Assembly (NCBI GenBank): GCA_018110855.1
Contig: JAGBFZ010000049.1
Location: 1-15,082 of the forward strand
Length of the DNA stretch: 15,082 nt
Direction of reading: 5' to 3'
DNA from: Oscillospiraceae bacterium
GTDB lineage: Bacteria; Bacillota; Clostridia; Oscillospirales; Ruminococcaceae
Position 1 is the first letter of the stretch. Every line of letters starts with the position of its first letter. The notes under the pieces are model-generated. The model worked only from the letters and a program-made list of their open reading frames with translations. It ran no database searches and was not told the origin of the DNA. This document shows positions 7,123 to 14,467 of the stretch, piece after piece. A program made the position numbers and the translations under genes.

Positions 7123-7896
7123 TTACATAAACGCCGAAACGATTTTATCCGAAACAACAATGCATATCAGCATAAAAAGCTCGCATAGCTGCAAAAAATA
7201 TCCCGCAAGATCACCTGTGATACCGCCGAAGCGTTTATATGAAAATATCCTGTAATAAAGAAATGACAGAACACCTCCCGCAAAGCCCGCAAGCCCCGAA
7301 ACAGGATATGAATACACCATAATTCCAAAACAGATCAGCAAAACTGCGGAAAGTACAGCAACAGTGATCATTTTATGAGCAGGTTTTGAAAAGCTCTGTA
7401 AAGTCCCATCTTTTTTTGCACATTTGAATGTTACAGCTCCCAGTCCGCTTAACGCCCTTGACTGAATAAAAACGCAGGCGATCATTGGCATAAGAGCATT
7501 TCCCCTCGCATCCGCAAAAAAAGCAGCGTCTATCATGAGATAAACTCCGAGAGAAATAGCAGCAAATGCACCAATATGAGAATCGCTCATTATTTCAAGT
7601 GCCTTTTCTTTCGGCGCATAGGAAGCCTTTGCGTCGCAAACATCGCAGAATCCGTCAAGATGTATTCCCCCCGTAACAATAATGGGAACAGCAGCACAGA
7701 CCGCCCCAAAAAGATTATCACCAATTCCAAGAATATCGGAAATATAGCTCCAAAGAAGCAGTATTGCACCTATTACAGCCCCGATCAAAGGAAAAAAGCA
7801 AAGGGAATATCTTCTGTTTTCCTCTTTCCATTCAATCTGCGGCATAGGTATCCTTGAATACATAGAAAAAGCAGAAACAAGTGATTTTAAAAGCAT
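7123..7896 (-). CDS. cobS: Adenosylcobinamide-GDP ribazoletransferase CobS (cobalamin synthase, membrane protein)
   Basis: CobS joins adenosylcobinamide-GDP to alpha-ribazole (or its phosphate) in the membrane, completing the lower ligand of the coenzyme. The 257-residue product has the usual length and starts with SLVSAFSMYSRIPMP, the family N-terminus. The signature TGGIHLDGFCDVCDA (75-89) carries the metal-binding Asp residues; FGGITGDLAGYFLQLCEL near 222-239 is the second hallmark. Hydrophobic stretches at about 33-55, 63-77, 113-130 and 175-215 and at the C-terminus fit a polytopic membrane protein. Cysteines replace the more usual Ala in DGFCDVCDA, outside the Asp positions. It starts 4 bp after cobU, with AAAGGAAG about 11 nt upstream. 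Confidence 0.95.
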   Translation of the reverse strand: MLLKSLVSAFSMYSRIPMPQIEWKEENRRYSLCFFPLIGAVIGAILLLWSYISDILGIGDNLFGAVCAAVPIIVTGGIHLDGFCDVCDAKASYAPKEKALEIMSDSHIGAFAAISLGVYLMIDAAFFADARGNALMPMIACVFIQSRALSGLGAVTFKCAKKDGTLQSFSKPAHKMITVAVLSAVLLICFGIMVYSYPVSGLAGFAGGVLSFLYYRIFSYKRFGGITGDLAGYFLQLCELFMLICIVVSDKIVSAFM

Positions 7897-7900
7897 AATT

Positions 7901-8413
7901 CTACAAGCTTCCTTTCAGCATTACGGGAATACCGTAAACAGCCTCTATAACTCTGTCCGCCCGTTCTGAAAGGGCGCAGCTCAGTCTGCCCATATTCCTT
8001 ATATATTCCATAGTTTCGGGGGGATAGGATATACCATCCTCCCCCACGGAATTTGTCACAATAATCAGCTCGGAAGATTTTTCCGCAAGCCTCCGAACAC
8101 CCATCATGATCTTTTCAACAGGCTCCTTTTCCCCTGCCGAAAACATCTCATTAGCCATCAGATTGCAGGCGCATTCAAGCAGAACACCACACCCGTCAGG
8201 AATATCGAGTTCATGGATATCGGTGTATTTTTCCACTGTCTCAAAGCCTTTTCCAAACCGCATTTCTTTATGCCTTTCAATAGCCGCATGAGCCTCATCT
8301 CCATACGGCTCCATAGTCGCAATATAGATTTTTCGTCCGGGGATCCCTGACAGAATATCCTCAGCAATTGAGGATTTTCCGCACTTGCTCCCCCCCGTGA
8401 TAACAGTCAGCAT
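7901..8413 (-). CDS. cobU: Adenosylcobinamide kinase / adenosylcobinamide-phosphate guanylyltransferase CobU
   Basis: CobU phosphorylates adenosylcobinamide and then transfers GMP to make adenosylcobinamide-GDP for CobS. The 170-residue product has the P-loop GGSKCGKSS at 7-15, IYIATMEPYGDEAH, then IERHKEMR with His48 at the guanylylation position, LLECACNLMANEMF at 78-91, and the C-terminal ADRVIEAVYGIPVMLKG. It departs from the classical enzyme in two places: the Glu of the usual TNEVG is Ser122 (TNSVGEDGISY), and the usual GRxNQ reads GRLSC. This resembles a Firmicutes-type CobU from memory. The ATG is directly after the cobT stop, with AAGGAG 6 nt upstream. The short CobU-like protein two genes downstream retains the motif this one has lost. 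Confidence 0.93.
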   Translation of the reverse strand: MLTVITGGSKCGKSSIAEDILSGIPGRKIYIATMEPYGDEAHAAIERHKEMRFGKGFETVEKYTDIHELDIPDGCGVLLECACNLMANEMFSAGEKEPVEKIMMGVRRLAEKSSELIIVTNSVGEDGISYPPETMEYIRNMGRLSCALSERADRVIEAVYGIPVMLKGSL

Positions 8414-9460
8414 TTAAAGCTCCTTATATTTTTCCATGGGAAGATTATCGAAAATATGCTCGGAATCATACACCGCTAAAGCAGCGTCCAGCATTGGCAG
8501 GAGAAGTATTCCTCCGGTTCCCTCTCCGAGACAAAGCCCCGCAGTGATAGACGGCTCAAACCCAAGAAGCCCAAGCATTTTCCGTCCCGCAGGTTCCCTT
8601 GAAACATGGGAACAAAGCATATAATCCTTTGATATGGGACAAATGAGAGCCGCCAGCGCAGCAGATACCGCCGAAATAAATCCGTCTATTATAATAGGAA
8701 TGTGATAGACCGCCCCTCCAAGAAAAAGCCCCGTCATACCTGCAATATCAAATCCCCCAAGCTTTGACAGTATATCCATCGGATCACTCTTATCGGGTCG
8801 GTTTGTCTCTATGCTTCTCCTTACAACCTCAATCTTTCTTTTTAGTCCATCACTGTCAAGCCCCGCCCCTCTGCCCGTGACTTCCGCAGGGTCAAGACCC
8901 AGCAGAACGGAAGCAATGGCAGAGGAAGTAGTGGTGTTTCCAATTCCCATTTCACCCGTGACGATTATCTTATAGCCCCTATCCTTCAGATCTCTTACCA
9001 TATCAATGCCAACGCATATAGCCTGCTCAGCCTGCATAAGACTCATAGCAGGACCCACAGCAATGTTTCCCGTTCCGTCAGCAATTCTGCGGTTGATAAG
9101 TCCATCTACCCGAAGCTCGCCTTTTATTCCGATATCAACGGGAAAAACCTCCGCCCCTGCTGTTTTCGCCATGAGATTGATATTTGAGCTGCCTTCCGCC
9201 ATTGCCTTTGCAACAATGGAAGTAACACTGCTGTCTGTCTGCGATATCCCCTCACAAACAACGCCGTTATCCGCACACATGGGAACAGCACAGCGTTTGT
9301 CAATTAAAAATTTCTCACTTCCAAAAATCCCTGCCAGCTTTATAACCATGTCCTCAAGCTGCCCCAGACTGTGAAGCGGCTTGGCAACGCCGTTCCATTT
9401 ATCTGCAGCCCTTTGTCCCGCCTCCATATCGGCAGGAACGATCATTTTGATCCTATCCAT
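8414..9460 (-). CDS. cobT: Nicotinate-nucleotide-dimethylbenzimidazole phosphoribosyltransferase CobT
   Basis: CobT moves the phosphoribosyl group of nicotinate mononucleotide to 5,6-dimethylbenzimidazole or another lower-ligand base, giving alpha-ribazole phosphate. The 348-residue product is full length. KPLHSLGQLE at 27-36 is the N-terminal hallmark; ADNGVVCEGIS, GEMGIGNTTT at 169-178 and VTGRGAGLD follow. The catalytic Glu is residue 313 in CLGEGTGG. The ATG at 9460 overlaps the cbiA stop by 8 bp, and AAAGGT lies 9 nt upstream. No gene for making dimethylbenzimidazole (bluB or the bza set) is visible, so the base may come from elsewhere in the genome, from the surroundings, or be a different base. 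Confidence 0.95.
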   Translation of the reverse strand: MDRIKMIVPADMEAGQRAADKWNGVAKPLHSLGQLEDMVIKLAGIFGSEKFLIDKRCAVPMCADNGVVCEGISQTDSSVTSIVAKAMAEGSSNINLMAKTAGAEVFPVDIGIKGELRVDGLINRRIADGTGNIAVGPAMSLMQAEQAICVGIDMVRDLKDRGYKIIVTGEMGIGNTTTSSAIASVLLGLDPAEVTGRGAGLDSDGLKRKIEVVRRSIETNRPDKSDPMDILSKLGGFDIAGMTGLFLGGAVYHIPIIIDGFISAVSAALAALICPISKDYMLCSHVSREPAGRKMLGLLGFEPSITAGLCLGEGTGGILLLPMLDAALAVYDSEHIFDNLPMEKYKEL

Positions 9461-10787
9461 TTAACAAATACCTTTCGCACGCAATAAGAAAATTTTCCGC
9501 AATTCGGGGCTTTGAATAAAAATACAAATGAGGAAATCCCGCCCAAAGCGACCTATTTCCATGAACGCATTCATGCTCAGCTGCTTTCCCTTTTTTTCGG
9601 GAAATAAAATCATTCCCGCAGTCAGTGCTGTCAAAATAGTGAAATTCATGCACAGGAAAGCATTCACCCTTTTTGCAAAGCAGATTATCGTCCCTTGCAG
9701 TAAGCTCGCTGTACCCGAAATTGGCAAGCTTCGTGGTTTTATATGCCCTGCCCTTGATAACACCTGCCCCACGGTAATATTTTCCGTCCATTCCCTGAAA
9801 TTCATCGTGAAGATACATGAATCCGCCGCATTCGGCAATGCATGGAAGCCCGATATCCATCGCATTTTTAACAGATTCACGCATAGAAGCATTCTCAGAA
9901 AGCATCTCTCCGTACAGCTCGGGATATCCGCCGCAGAGTATCAGACCGCTTATATTTTCGGGAAGTCTTTCATCTCTCAGCGGCGAAAAGGGCACAATTT
10001 CAGCTCCCATTTTTTTCAGGATATCCCCGTTTTCGGGATAGAAAGAGCAGAATGCCTCATCCGCAGACAGCCCAATCCTTACTTTATGCTCCTTGCCGAA
10101 ATTCGGCTCTGAAAACATAAGCGGAGGCGAATCGGAGAGCTCAATTATTCTGTCCAGACGGATAAATTTCTCAGCAGCCTGTGCAAGACGAGCAAGTTTT
10201 CCCTTCAGATCATCAATTTCTCCTGCGGTGACAAGTCCGAGATGACGGCTTTCAATGGTGAAATCATTATCAGCGGGAAATCTTCCCAGATATTCTGTTC
10301 CAAGCTCTTCACATAGCTTTATTGCAAAATCAACTCTGCTTTTGGCAAGACGGTTAAAAATGAAGCCCTTGATATTATTGGGCATTTTATATGTTAGAAA
10401 GCCCTTAATTACAGCCCCGAGAGACTCGCTCATTCCCCTTGCGTTAATAACAATAATAACAGGAGTATCGGTAATTTGTGAGATCTCATGGGACGAACCT
10501 TTTCCGATCAGACCATCATAAAAGCCCATTACTCCCTCAATGACAGATATCTCTCCCGCACCGCTGTCAAGAAGATATATCAAGGTATTATCATCACAGA
10601 AATAGCTGTCCAGATTATATGAATCCGCCCCGATCACCTTTCTGTGAAACATGGGATCAATATAATCGGGACCGCATTTAAAGGAAGCTGCCCTTATCCC
10701 TCGGTCAATAAGAGCCTGCAAAACCGCACAGGTCACAGTAGTTTTGCCGCAGCCGCTTCCTGTTCCCGCAATCATTATCCGTTTCAT
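9453..10787 (-). CDS. cbiA: Cobyrinic acid a,c-diamide synthase CbiA
   Basis: CbiA amidates the a and c carboxylates of cobyrinic acid using glutamine and ATP. The 444-residue product combines an N-terminal dethiobiotin-synthetase-like ATPase with a C-terminal class I glutaminase-like domain. The P-loop GTGSGCGKTT is at 8-17, FKCGPDYIDPMFH at 36-48 and VIEGVMGFYDG at 82-92. In the second domain LILCGGYPELYGE leads to the nucleophile Cys320 in IAECGGFMYLHDEF, and FPHLYFYSKP supplies the His near the end. The ATG at 10787 overlaps the stop of the cbiE-cbiT gene (ATGA), with AGGAGG 8 nt upstream. It is distinguished from its homologue CobQ by length and the classical GxxGxGKTT P-loop. Confidence 0.96.
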   Translation of the reverse strand: MKRIMIAGTGSGCGKTTVTCAVLQALIDRGIRAASFKCGPDYIDPMFHRKVIGADSYNLDSYFCDDNTLIYLLDSGAGEISVIEGVMGFYDGLIGKGSSHEISQITDTPVIIVINARGMSESLGAVIKGFLTYKMPNNIKGFIFNRLAKSRVDFAIKLCEELGTEYLGRFPADNDFTIESRHLGLVTAGEIDDLKGKLARLAQAAEKFIRLDRIIELSDSPPLMFSEPNFGKEHKVRIGLSADEAFCSFYPENGDILKKMGAEIVPFSPLRDERLPENISGLILCGGYPELYGEMLSENASMRESVKNAMDIGLPCIAECGGFMYLHDEFQGMDGKYYRGAGVIKGRAYKTTKLANFGYSELTARDDNLLCKKGECFPVHEFHYFDSTDCGNDFISRKKGKAAEHECVHGNRSLWAGFPHLYFYSKPRIAENFLIACERYLLNG

Positions 10788-11971
10788 TCCCCTATCCTCC
10801 TGATAATGAAAACAGGATTTTCACCCCTGAGCATGGTGTGATACCCCGCTCTGACCGTGTGAGCGGCAGTAAGCTGAACGATCTCTCTTTCTCCGAGACA
10901 TTCGCTTTCATGAAGAGTTTCGAGAGTCACCGCAGTCATAACTATCCTTGCATAAGGATTTTTCTCAAGGATATTTTTGACTATATCCGCGAGATGTCCC
11001 CCCGAACCTCCGATAAAAACACAGTCGGGAGCAGGAAGTTCATCAAGGCATTCCTCTGCTCTTCCGAATACGGACATAATATTATCACAGCCGAATTTTC
11101 GGAAATTCTTTTCGGAAAGCTGTACCGCCTCAATTTCTCTTTCCACAGCATAAACAGTTCCCTGAGGGCATCTCAGAGCCATTTCAACCGCGACCGAGCC
11201 TGTCCCGCTGCCGATATCCCAGCAGATATCCTCCTCGCCGATACACAGCTTTGAAACTGCAGAGCAGCGAATCTCAGCCTTAGTCATGGGAGCCTTTCCC
11301 CGTATAAATTCATCATCGGGAATACCCGACCTGAGATATTTCTCATATTCAGGGTTAATTATCAACATAGAGGATAGCTTTGACGTTATAATATCCGAAA
11401 ACTCTTCCGCCGTTCCCTCAGAAATTTTTTCATCGGGATAACCAAGCCTTTCCCCGATAATGACCTTAACGCCGCACCGACCGAAATCCGTCAGTTTCCG
11501 GCACACATCCCCGCAGTCGTTTTCATTTCCGACCAGAACAAAAACATATTCATTTGCGCAAACCTCTCTTACGATATTTGCCCTTGACCCATGAAGTGAA
11601 ACAAATCTTATTCTTTCCCAGCTGATACCGAGCTTTGAACACAAATAAACGGGAGAAGCGATACCCGGAATGATCTCATATTCTATTCCAAGCCTGTCAA
11701 GCTCATGGGATAATTTTTTCGTCCCACTGAAAAAACCGCAGTCACCGGACATCAGCACAGTGATTTTTTTATTCCTGTTTTCAGCAATAAACTCAGCTAT
11801 TTCTCTGGAGTCATATGAAGAAAATAAGACCTTATTCAGATGACCGAATCCCTCAAGTATACGCTTTGCGCCGATGAGAATATCTGCATTTTCCGCCGCA
11901 TTTTTTGCGCCGACAGTCATGCTCATGCTCTGCTCCATACCTGTGCCCGCAATGATTACCCGTGAACCCAA
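10784..11971 (-). CDS. cbiET: Cobalt-precorrin-7 C5/C15-methyltransferase, CbiE-CbiT fusion (CobL type)
   Basis: This fused enzyme methylates C5 and C15 of the corrin ring and removes the C12 acetate carboxylate. In the 395-residue product, residues 1-200 are the CbiE tetrapyrrole methylase, with VLMSGDCGFFSG (72-83), IPGIASPVYLCSKLGISW (101-118) and SLHGSR. A bridging GIPDDEFIRGKAPMTKAEIR (216-235) leads into the CbiT class I SAM methyltransferase, with DIGSGTGSVAVE (252-263) and VFIGGSGGHLADIV. The first CbiE motif is IAGTGMEQS rather than the common VGxGPG. The start is TTG at 11971: a stop lies three codons upstream in frame, and the next ATG (codon 12) would remove the first beta-strand. 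GAGG and AAAGGA sit just upstream. It is 6 bp after cobK and overlaps cbiA by 4 bp. Confidence 0.94.
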   Translation of the reverse strand: MGSRVIIAGTGMEQSMSMTVGAKNAAENADILIGAKRILEGFGHLNKVLFSSYDSREIAEFIAENRNKKITVLMSGDCGFFSGTKKLSHELDRLGIEYEIIPGIASPVYLCSKLGISWERIRFVSLHGSRANIVREVCANEYVFVLVGNENDCGDVCRKLTDFGRCGVKVIIGERLGYPDEKISEGTAEEFSDIITSKLSSMLIINPEYEKYLRSGIPDDEFIRGKAPMTKAEIRCSAVSKLCIGEEDICWDIGSGTGSVAVEMALRCPQGTVYAVEREIEAVQLSEKNFRKFGCDNIMSVFGRAEECLDELPAPDCVFIGGSGGHLADIVKNILEKNPYARIVMTAVTLETLHESECLGEREIVQLTAAHTVRAGYHTMLRGENPVFIIRRIGE

Positions 11972-11977
11972 ATATCC

Positions 11978-12721
11978 TCATTCCTTTCCCGAAAGTCTTG
12001 ATAAAAGCTCATATGCCTGAGAAATAGTCAAACCCTTTTCCCGTGGTCTCCTGATAATAAAGAGCCTTGCACCCACTGCCGCAGCAGCCCGACGTTTTTC
12101 GTCAAAGCCTCCCGCTGCACCGCTTTCCTTTGTGATAATAATATCACAGCCCTTGAAATGAGCGCAGTTTTCTTCAAATCCGAACGGTCCCTTTCCGCCG
12201 ATCACCCTTTTAAATCCCGCCGCTTCACATTCACGCAGGATTTTTTCATCTGGAAGCACTCTAACAGTACACCTTAACGGCATATTTCCATGACAGAATA
12301 AGGAAAGCTCCTTGCTGCCGGTTGCAATGAAAATATCACCTGTCTGCTTTTCTGCAAATTCCGCCGCCTCAGCCGCCGAATCAAAATACAAAGCCTCTTT
12401 GCATTCAGGCGAAGGATCTCTCACCACACGATAATAGGGAGTATCCGTATCAATGCAGGCTCCAGAAATATTTCTCCCCGCCTCCACTGCATAAGGGTGA
12501 GTGGCGTCAAAAACAGCAGAAAATCCTCTCGATAAAATAAATCCGGCTATCTCACTTCTGTCCTTTCTGCCTATCTCCGCCCTGACATATTCGGACCTTG
12601 GAAGAAGTGACCCACCATATTCCGTAGCAGAGCTGACAACGCAGGAAATTTTGTTTTTATCACAGTATTCAGCAAGCAGCCGCCCCTCAGTGGTGCCGCC
12701 GAAAATAAGAAAATCATTCAA
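11978..12721 (-). CDS. cobK: Cobalt-precorrin-6A reductase CbiJ/CobK
   Basis: This NAD(P)H-dependent enzyme reduces the precorrin-6A macrocycle to the 6B form. The 247-residue product has the family N-terminus NDFLIFGGTTEGRLLA, FDATHPYA at 71-78, IFIATGSKELS near 130-140, GGKGPFGFEEN, and TKESGAAGGFDEKRRAA from 197. I chose TTG at 12721. GAGGGG (12730-12735) lies 8 nt upstream, the overlap with cobJ is then a normal 8 bp, and the glycine-rich strand starts at residue 4 as in relatives. An ATG at 12754 has no ribosome binding site and would add 11 residues (EKWLRRGDTD) foreign to the family. Whether the cobalt-containing or metal-free substrate is used follows from the CbiG context. Confidence 0.93.
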   Translation of the reverse strand: MNDFLIFGGTTEGRLLAEYCDKNKISCVVSSATEYGGSLLPRSEYVRAEIGRKDRSEIAGFILSRGFSAVFDATHPYAVEAGRNISGACIDTDTPYYRVVRDPSPECKEALYFDSAAEAAEFAEKQTGDIFIATGSKELSLFCHGNMPLRCTVRVLPDEKILRECEAAGFKRVIGGKGPFGFEENCAHFKGCDIIITKESGAAGGFDEKRRAAAAVGARLFIIRRPREKGLTISQAYELLSRLSGKE

Positions 12722-13439
12722 GTCTGTATCCCCTCGGCGTAACCATTTTTCCATTTATAATCTTAGTTTCTGCACACCCTATAAATATCGTGGTGAACAT
12801 ATCAGCGTCAATCTGCGAAAGCTCTGCAAGAGTCAGGACCCTGCTCTCCTCTCCGTCTCTGCCGATGTTTTTCACATACCCGCAGACTGTTGCAGGGCTT
12901 TTGTATCTTAGCATTATTCCGCATGCCCATTTAAGATGATCTGCTCTTTTCTTCGATGACGGATTGTAAAGAGCAACGCACATATCAGCCATAGCAGCAC
13001 ATTCAAGCCGTTTTTCAATTTTCTCCTTAGGCGTAAGGATATCCGACAGGCTTATTACCGCAAAATCATTTGTAATGGGCGCACCAAGCACCGCACCGCC
13101 GCTGAGAGCCGCCGTAACTCCCGCAACAGGAATGATCTCAGCAGCGGGATATTTTTCCCAAAGCTCATAAGCAAGCCCCGCCATAGCGTAAACCGAGCAG
13201 TCACCGCTGCACACAAGAGCAGTATTTCTCGTTTCAGCCTGAGAAAGAGCATATTCCACCCGTTCACGCTCCTGCCTCATGGGAGTGGAATAATATTCCT
13301 TATCGGGAAAATGCTCTCTTATAAGCTCCGTGTAAACCGTGTAACCCGTTATAAGTCCGCTGTCCTCAATGGCTTTTTGGGCAGCAATGGTCATTCCCTC
13401 ATAATTTCCGGCACCGAAGCCCACAACATAAAGCCTCAT
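12714..13439 (-). CDS. cobJ: Cobalt-precorrin-3 C17-methyltransferase CbiH/CobJ (ring-contracting)
   Basis: This SAM-dependent tetrapyrrole methylase adds the C17 methyl group and contracts the ring. The 241-residue product has the family length. VVGFGAGNYEGMT (5-17) is the first motif, with Ala where GPG is usual. CSGDCSVYAMAGL (77-89), IPVAGVTAALSGGAVLGAP (103-121), DFAVISLSDILTP (125-137) and VALYNPSSKKRADHL are characteristic of the CobJ/CbiH branch. No ferredoxin-like or other fused domain is present. The ATG at 13439 overlaps the cbiG stop (ATGA), and AAAGGA lies 6 nt upstream. It is followed by cobK with an 8-bp overlap. In the anaerobic route this enzyme acts on a cobalt-containing substrate just before CbiF. 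Confidence 0.95.
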   Translation of the reverse strand: MRLYVVGFGAGNYEGMTIAAQKAIEDSGLITGYTVYTELIREHFPDKEYYSTPMRQERERVEYALSQAETRNTALVCSGDCSVYAMAGLAYELWEKYPAAEIIPVAGVTAALSGGAVLGAPITNDFAVISLSDILTPKEKIEKRLECAAMADMCVALYNPSSKKRADHLKWACGIMLRYKSPATVCGYVKNIGRDGEESRVLTLAELSQIDADMFTTIFIGCAETKIINGKMVTPRGYRLE

Positions 13440-14467
13440 TTTATCATCCTTTCAAAATCAGCTTCAAATGGAAGCATACCCACTGCACAGGTTACACCGT
13501 TGCCCCTTGTTTTGGGAACGATTATCTTTGCCCCGCAGGCAGCAGCGCTTCTCTCGCAGACATTATCAGTCCCCACAGAGCTTTTCACAAATTCGGAAGC
13601 AGAAAAATCCCCCTTAATAAGGTTCAATTTCTCCGCAGAAAAGGTTCTCATCTCAATTCCGTATTTTTCCGCAAAGTTCAGTATAGCAGGCTCATTTTCT
13701 TTAATATCCACAGTTGCAAGAAATCTGATGCCCGAAATGGATAAGCCATTATCCTCAAGACATTTCAGAATATGACTGTGAAGCACTTCGGGAGGAGTGT
13801 TTTTTTTGCACCCGACCCCCACAACAATATTTTTAGGAATAAGATTAAGCGTTGCTTCAAAAGGCTTTTTACTAGCGTCTGAGCTGATACATATTCCGAA
13901 TCTGCCGCTGTCTCCGATAAGCTCACTTGGATTATTCCTGCACGGATAATCAGAATAAAGCCCGATCATCTGTCCTTGAAGAGAAGCCGCAGCGATCAGC
14001 TTTGCAGCCTCCATATCACCAATCACAAGCCCATTCGCCTTTGCAAATATATCCGGAGAAAAACGCCCTCTGTTGTCCGTAGCCGTAGTGATAACCGGAA
14101 CAGCACCAATGATCTCCCCGATAATTTCTGCAAGCTCATTTCCACCGCCGATATGCCCCGATAAAAGGGAAACAGCAAATCTGCCGCTGTCATCGACTGC
14201 AACAATAGCAGGATCGGTCAGCTTTGATCTGATAAATGGTGCAATAGACCTTACCGCAATGCCGCAGGCGCAGATAAAAACCAGCCCGTCATAATTCCCC
14301 CACAGCTTTTCGGTAAGCACTCCCACGCTGTCAAAAACTTCCCCCCCCGAAACGGGATATTTATGAAAGCAGAATATCTTTGCCTTATAAAATTCGGGAA
14401 GTCTGCTTTGTATATCAGCAGCAATTCTTCCGCCGTTTTCGGTAAGCGTAATAAGTGCAATATTCAT
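13436..14467 (-). CDS. cbiG: Cobalt-precorrin-5A hydrolase CbiG
   Basis: CbiG opens the delta-lactone of cobalt-precorrin-5A and releases acetaldehyde, a step specific to the anaerobic, cobalt-early pathway. In the 343-residue product the N-terminal and central domains include FICACGIAVRSIAPFI (64-79), LLSGHIGGGNELAE (101-114) and VITTATDNRG (125-134). The C-terminal domain begins near IVVGVGCKKNTPPE (214-227) and includes FLATVDIKENEPAI and the ending TRGNGVTCAVG. All three parts of a standard CbiG are there, with no fusion to CbiH or CbiF as occurs in some organisms. The ATG at 14467 overlaps the cobM stop (ATGA), and AAGGG lies 7 nt upstream. Confidence 0.95.
   Translation of the reverse strand: MNIALITLTENGGRIAADIQSRLPEFYKAKIFCFHKYPVSGGEVFDSVGVLTEKLWGNYDGLVFICACGIAVRSIAPFIRSKLTDPAIVAVDDSGRFAVSLLSGHIGGGNELAEIIGEIIGAVPVITTATDNRGRFSPDIFAKANGLVIGDMEAAKLIAAASLQGQMIGLYSDYPCRNNPSELIGDSGRFGICISSDASKKPFEATLNLIPKNIVVGVGCKKNTPPEVLHSHILKCLEDNGLSISGIRFLATVDIKENEPAILNFAEKYGIEMRTFSAEKLNLIKGDFSASEFVKSSVGTDNVCERSAAACGAKIIVPKTRGNGVTCAVGMLPFEADFERMIK

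Noticed and set aside
12722..12754. CobK start at ATG 12754
   Set aside because: There is no ribosome binding site upstream, it overlaps cobJ by 41 bp, and the extra residues precede the normal family N-terminus; TTG 12721 has GAGGGG at 8 nt.
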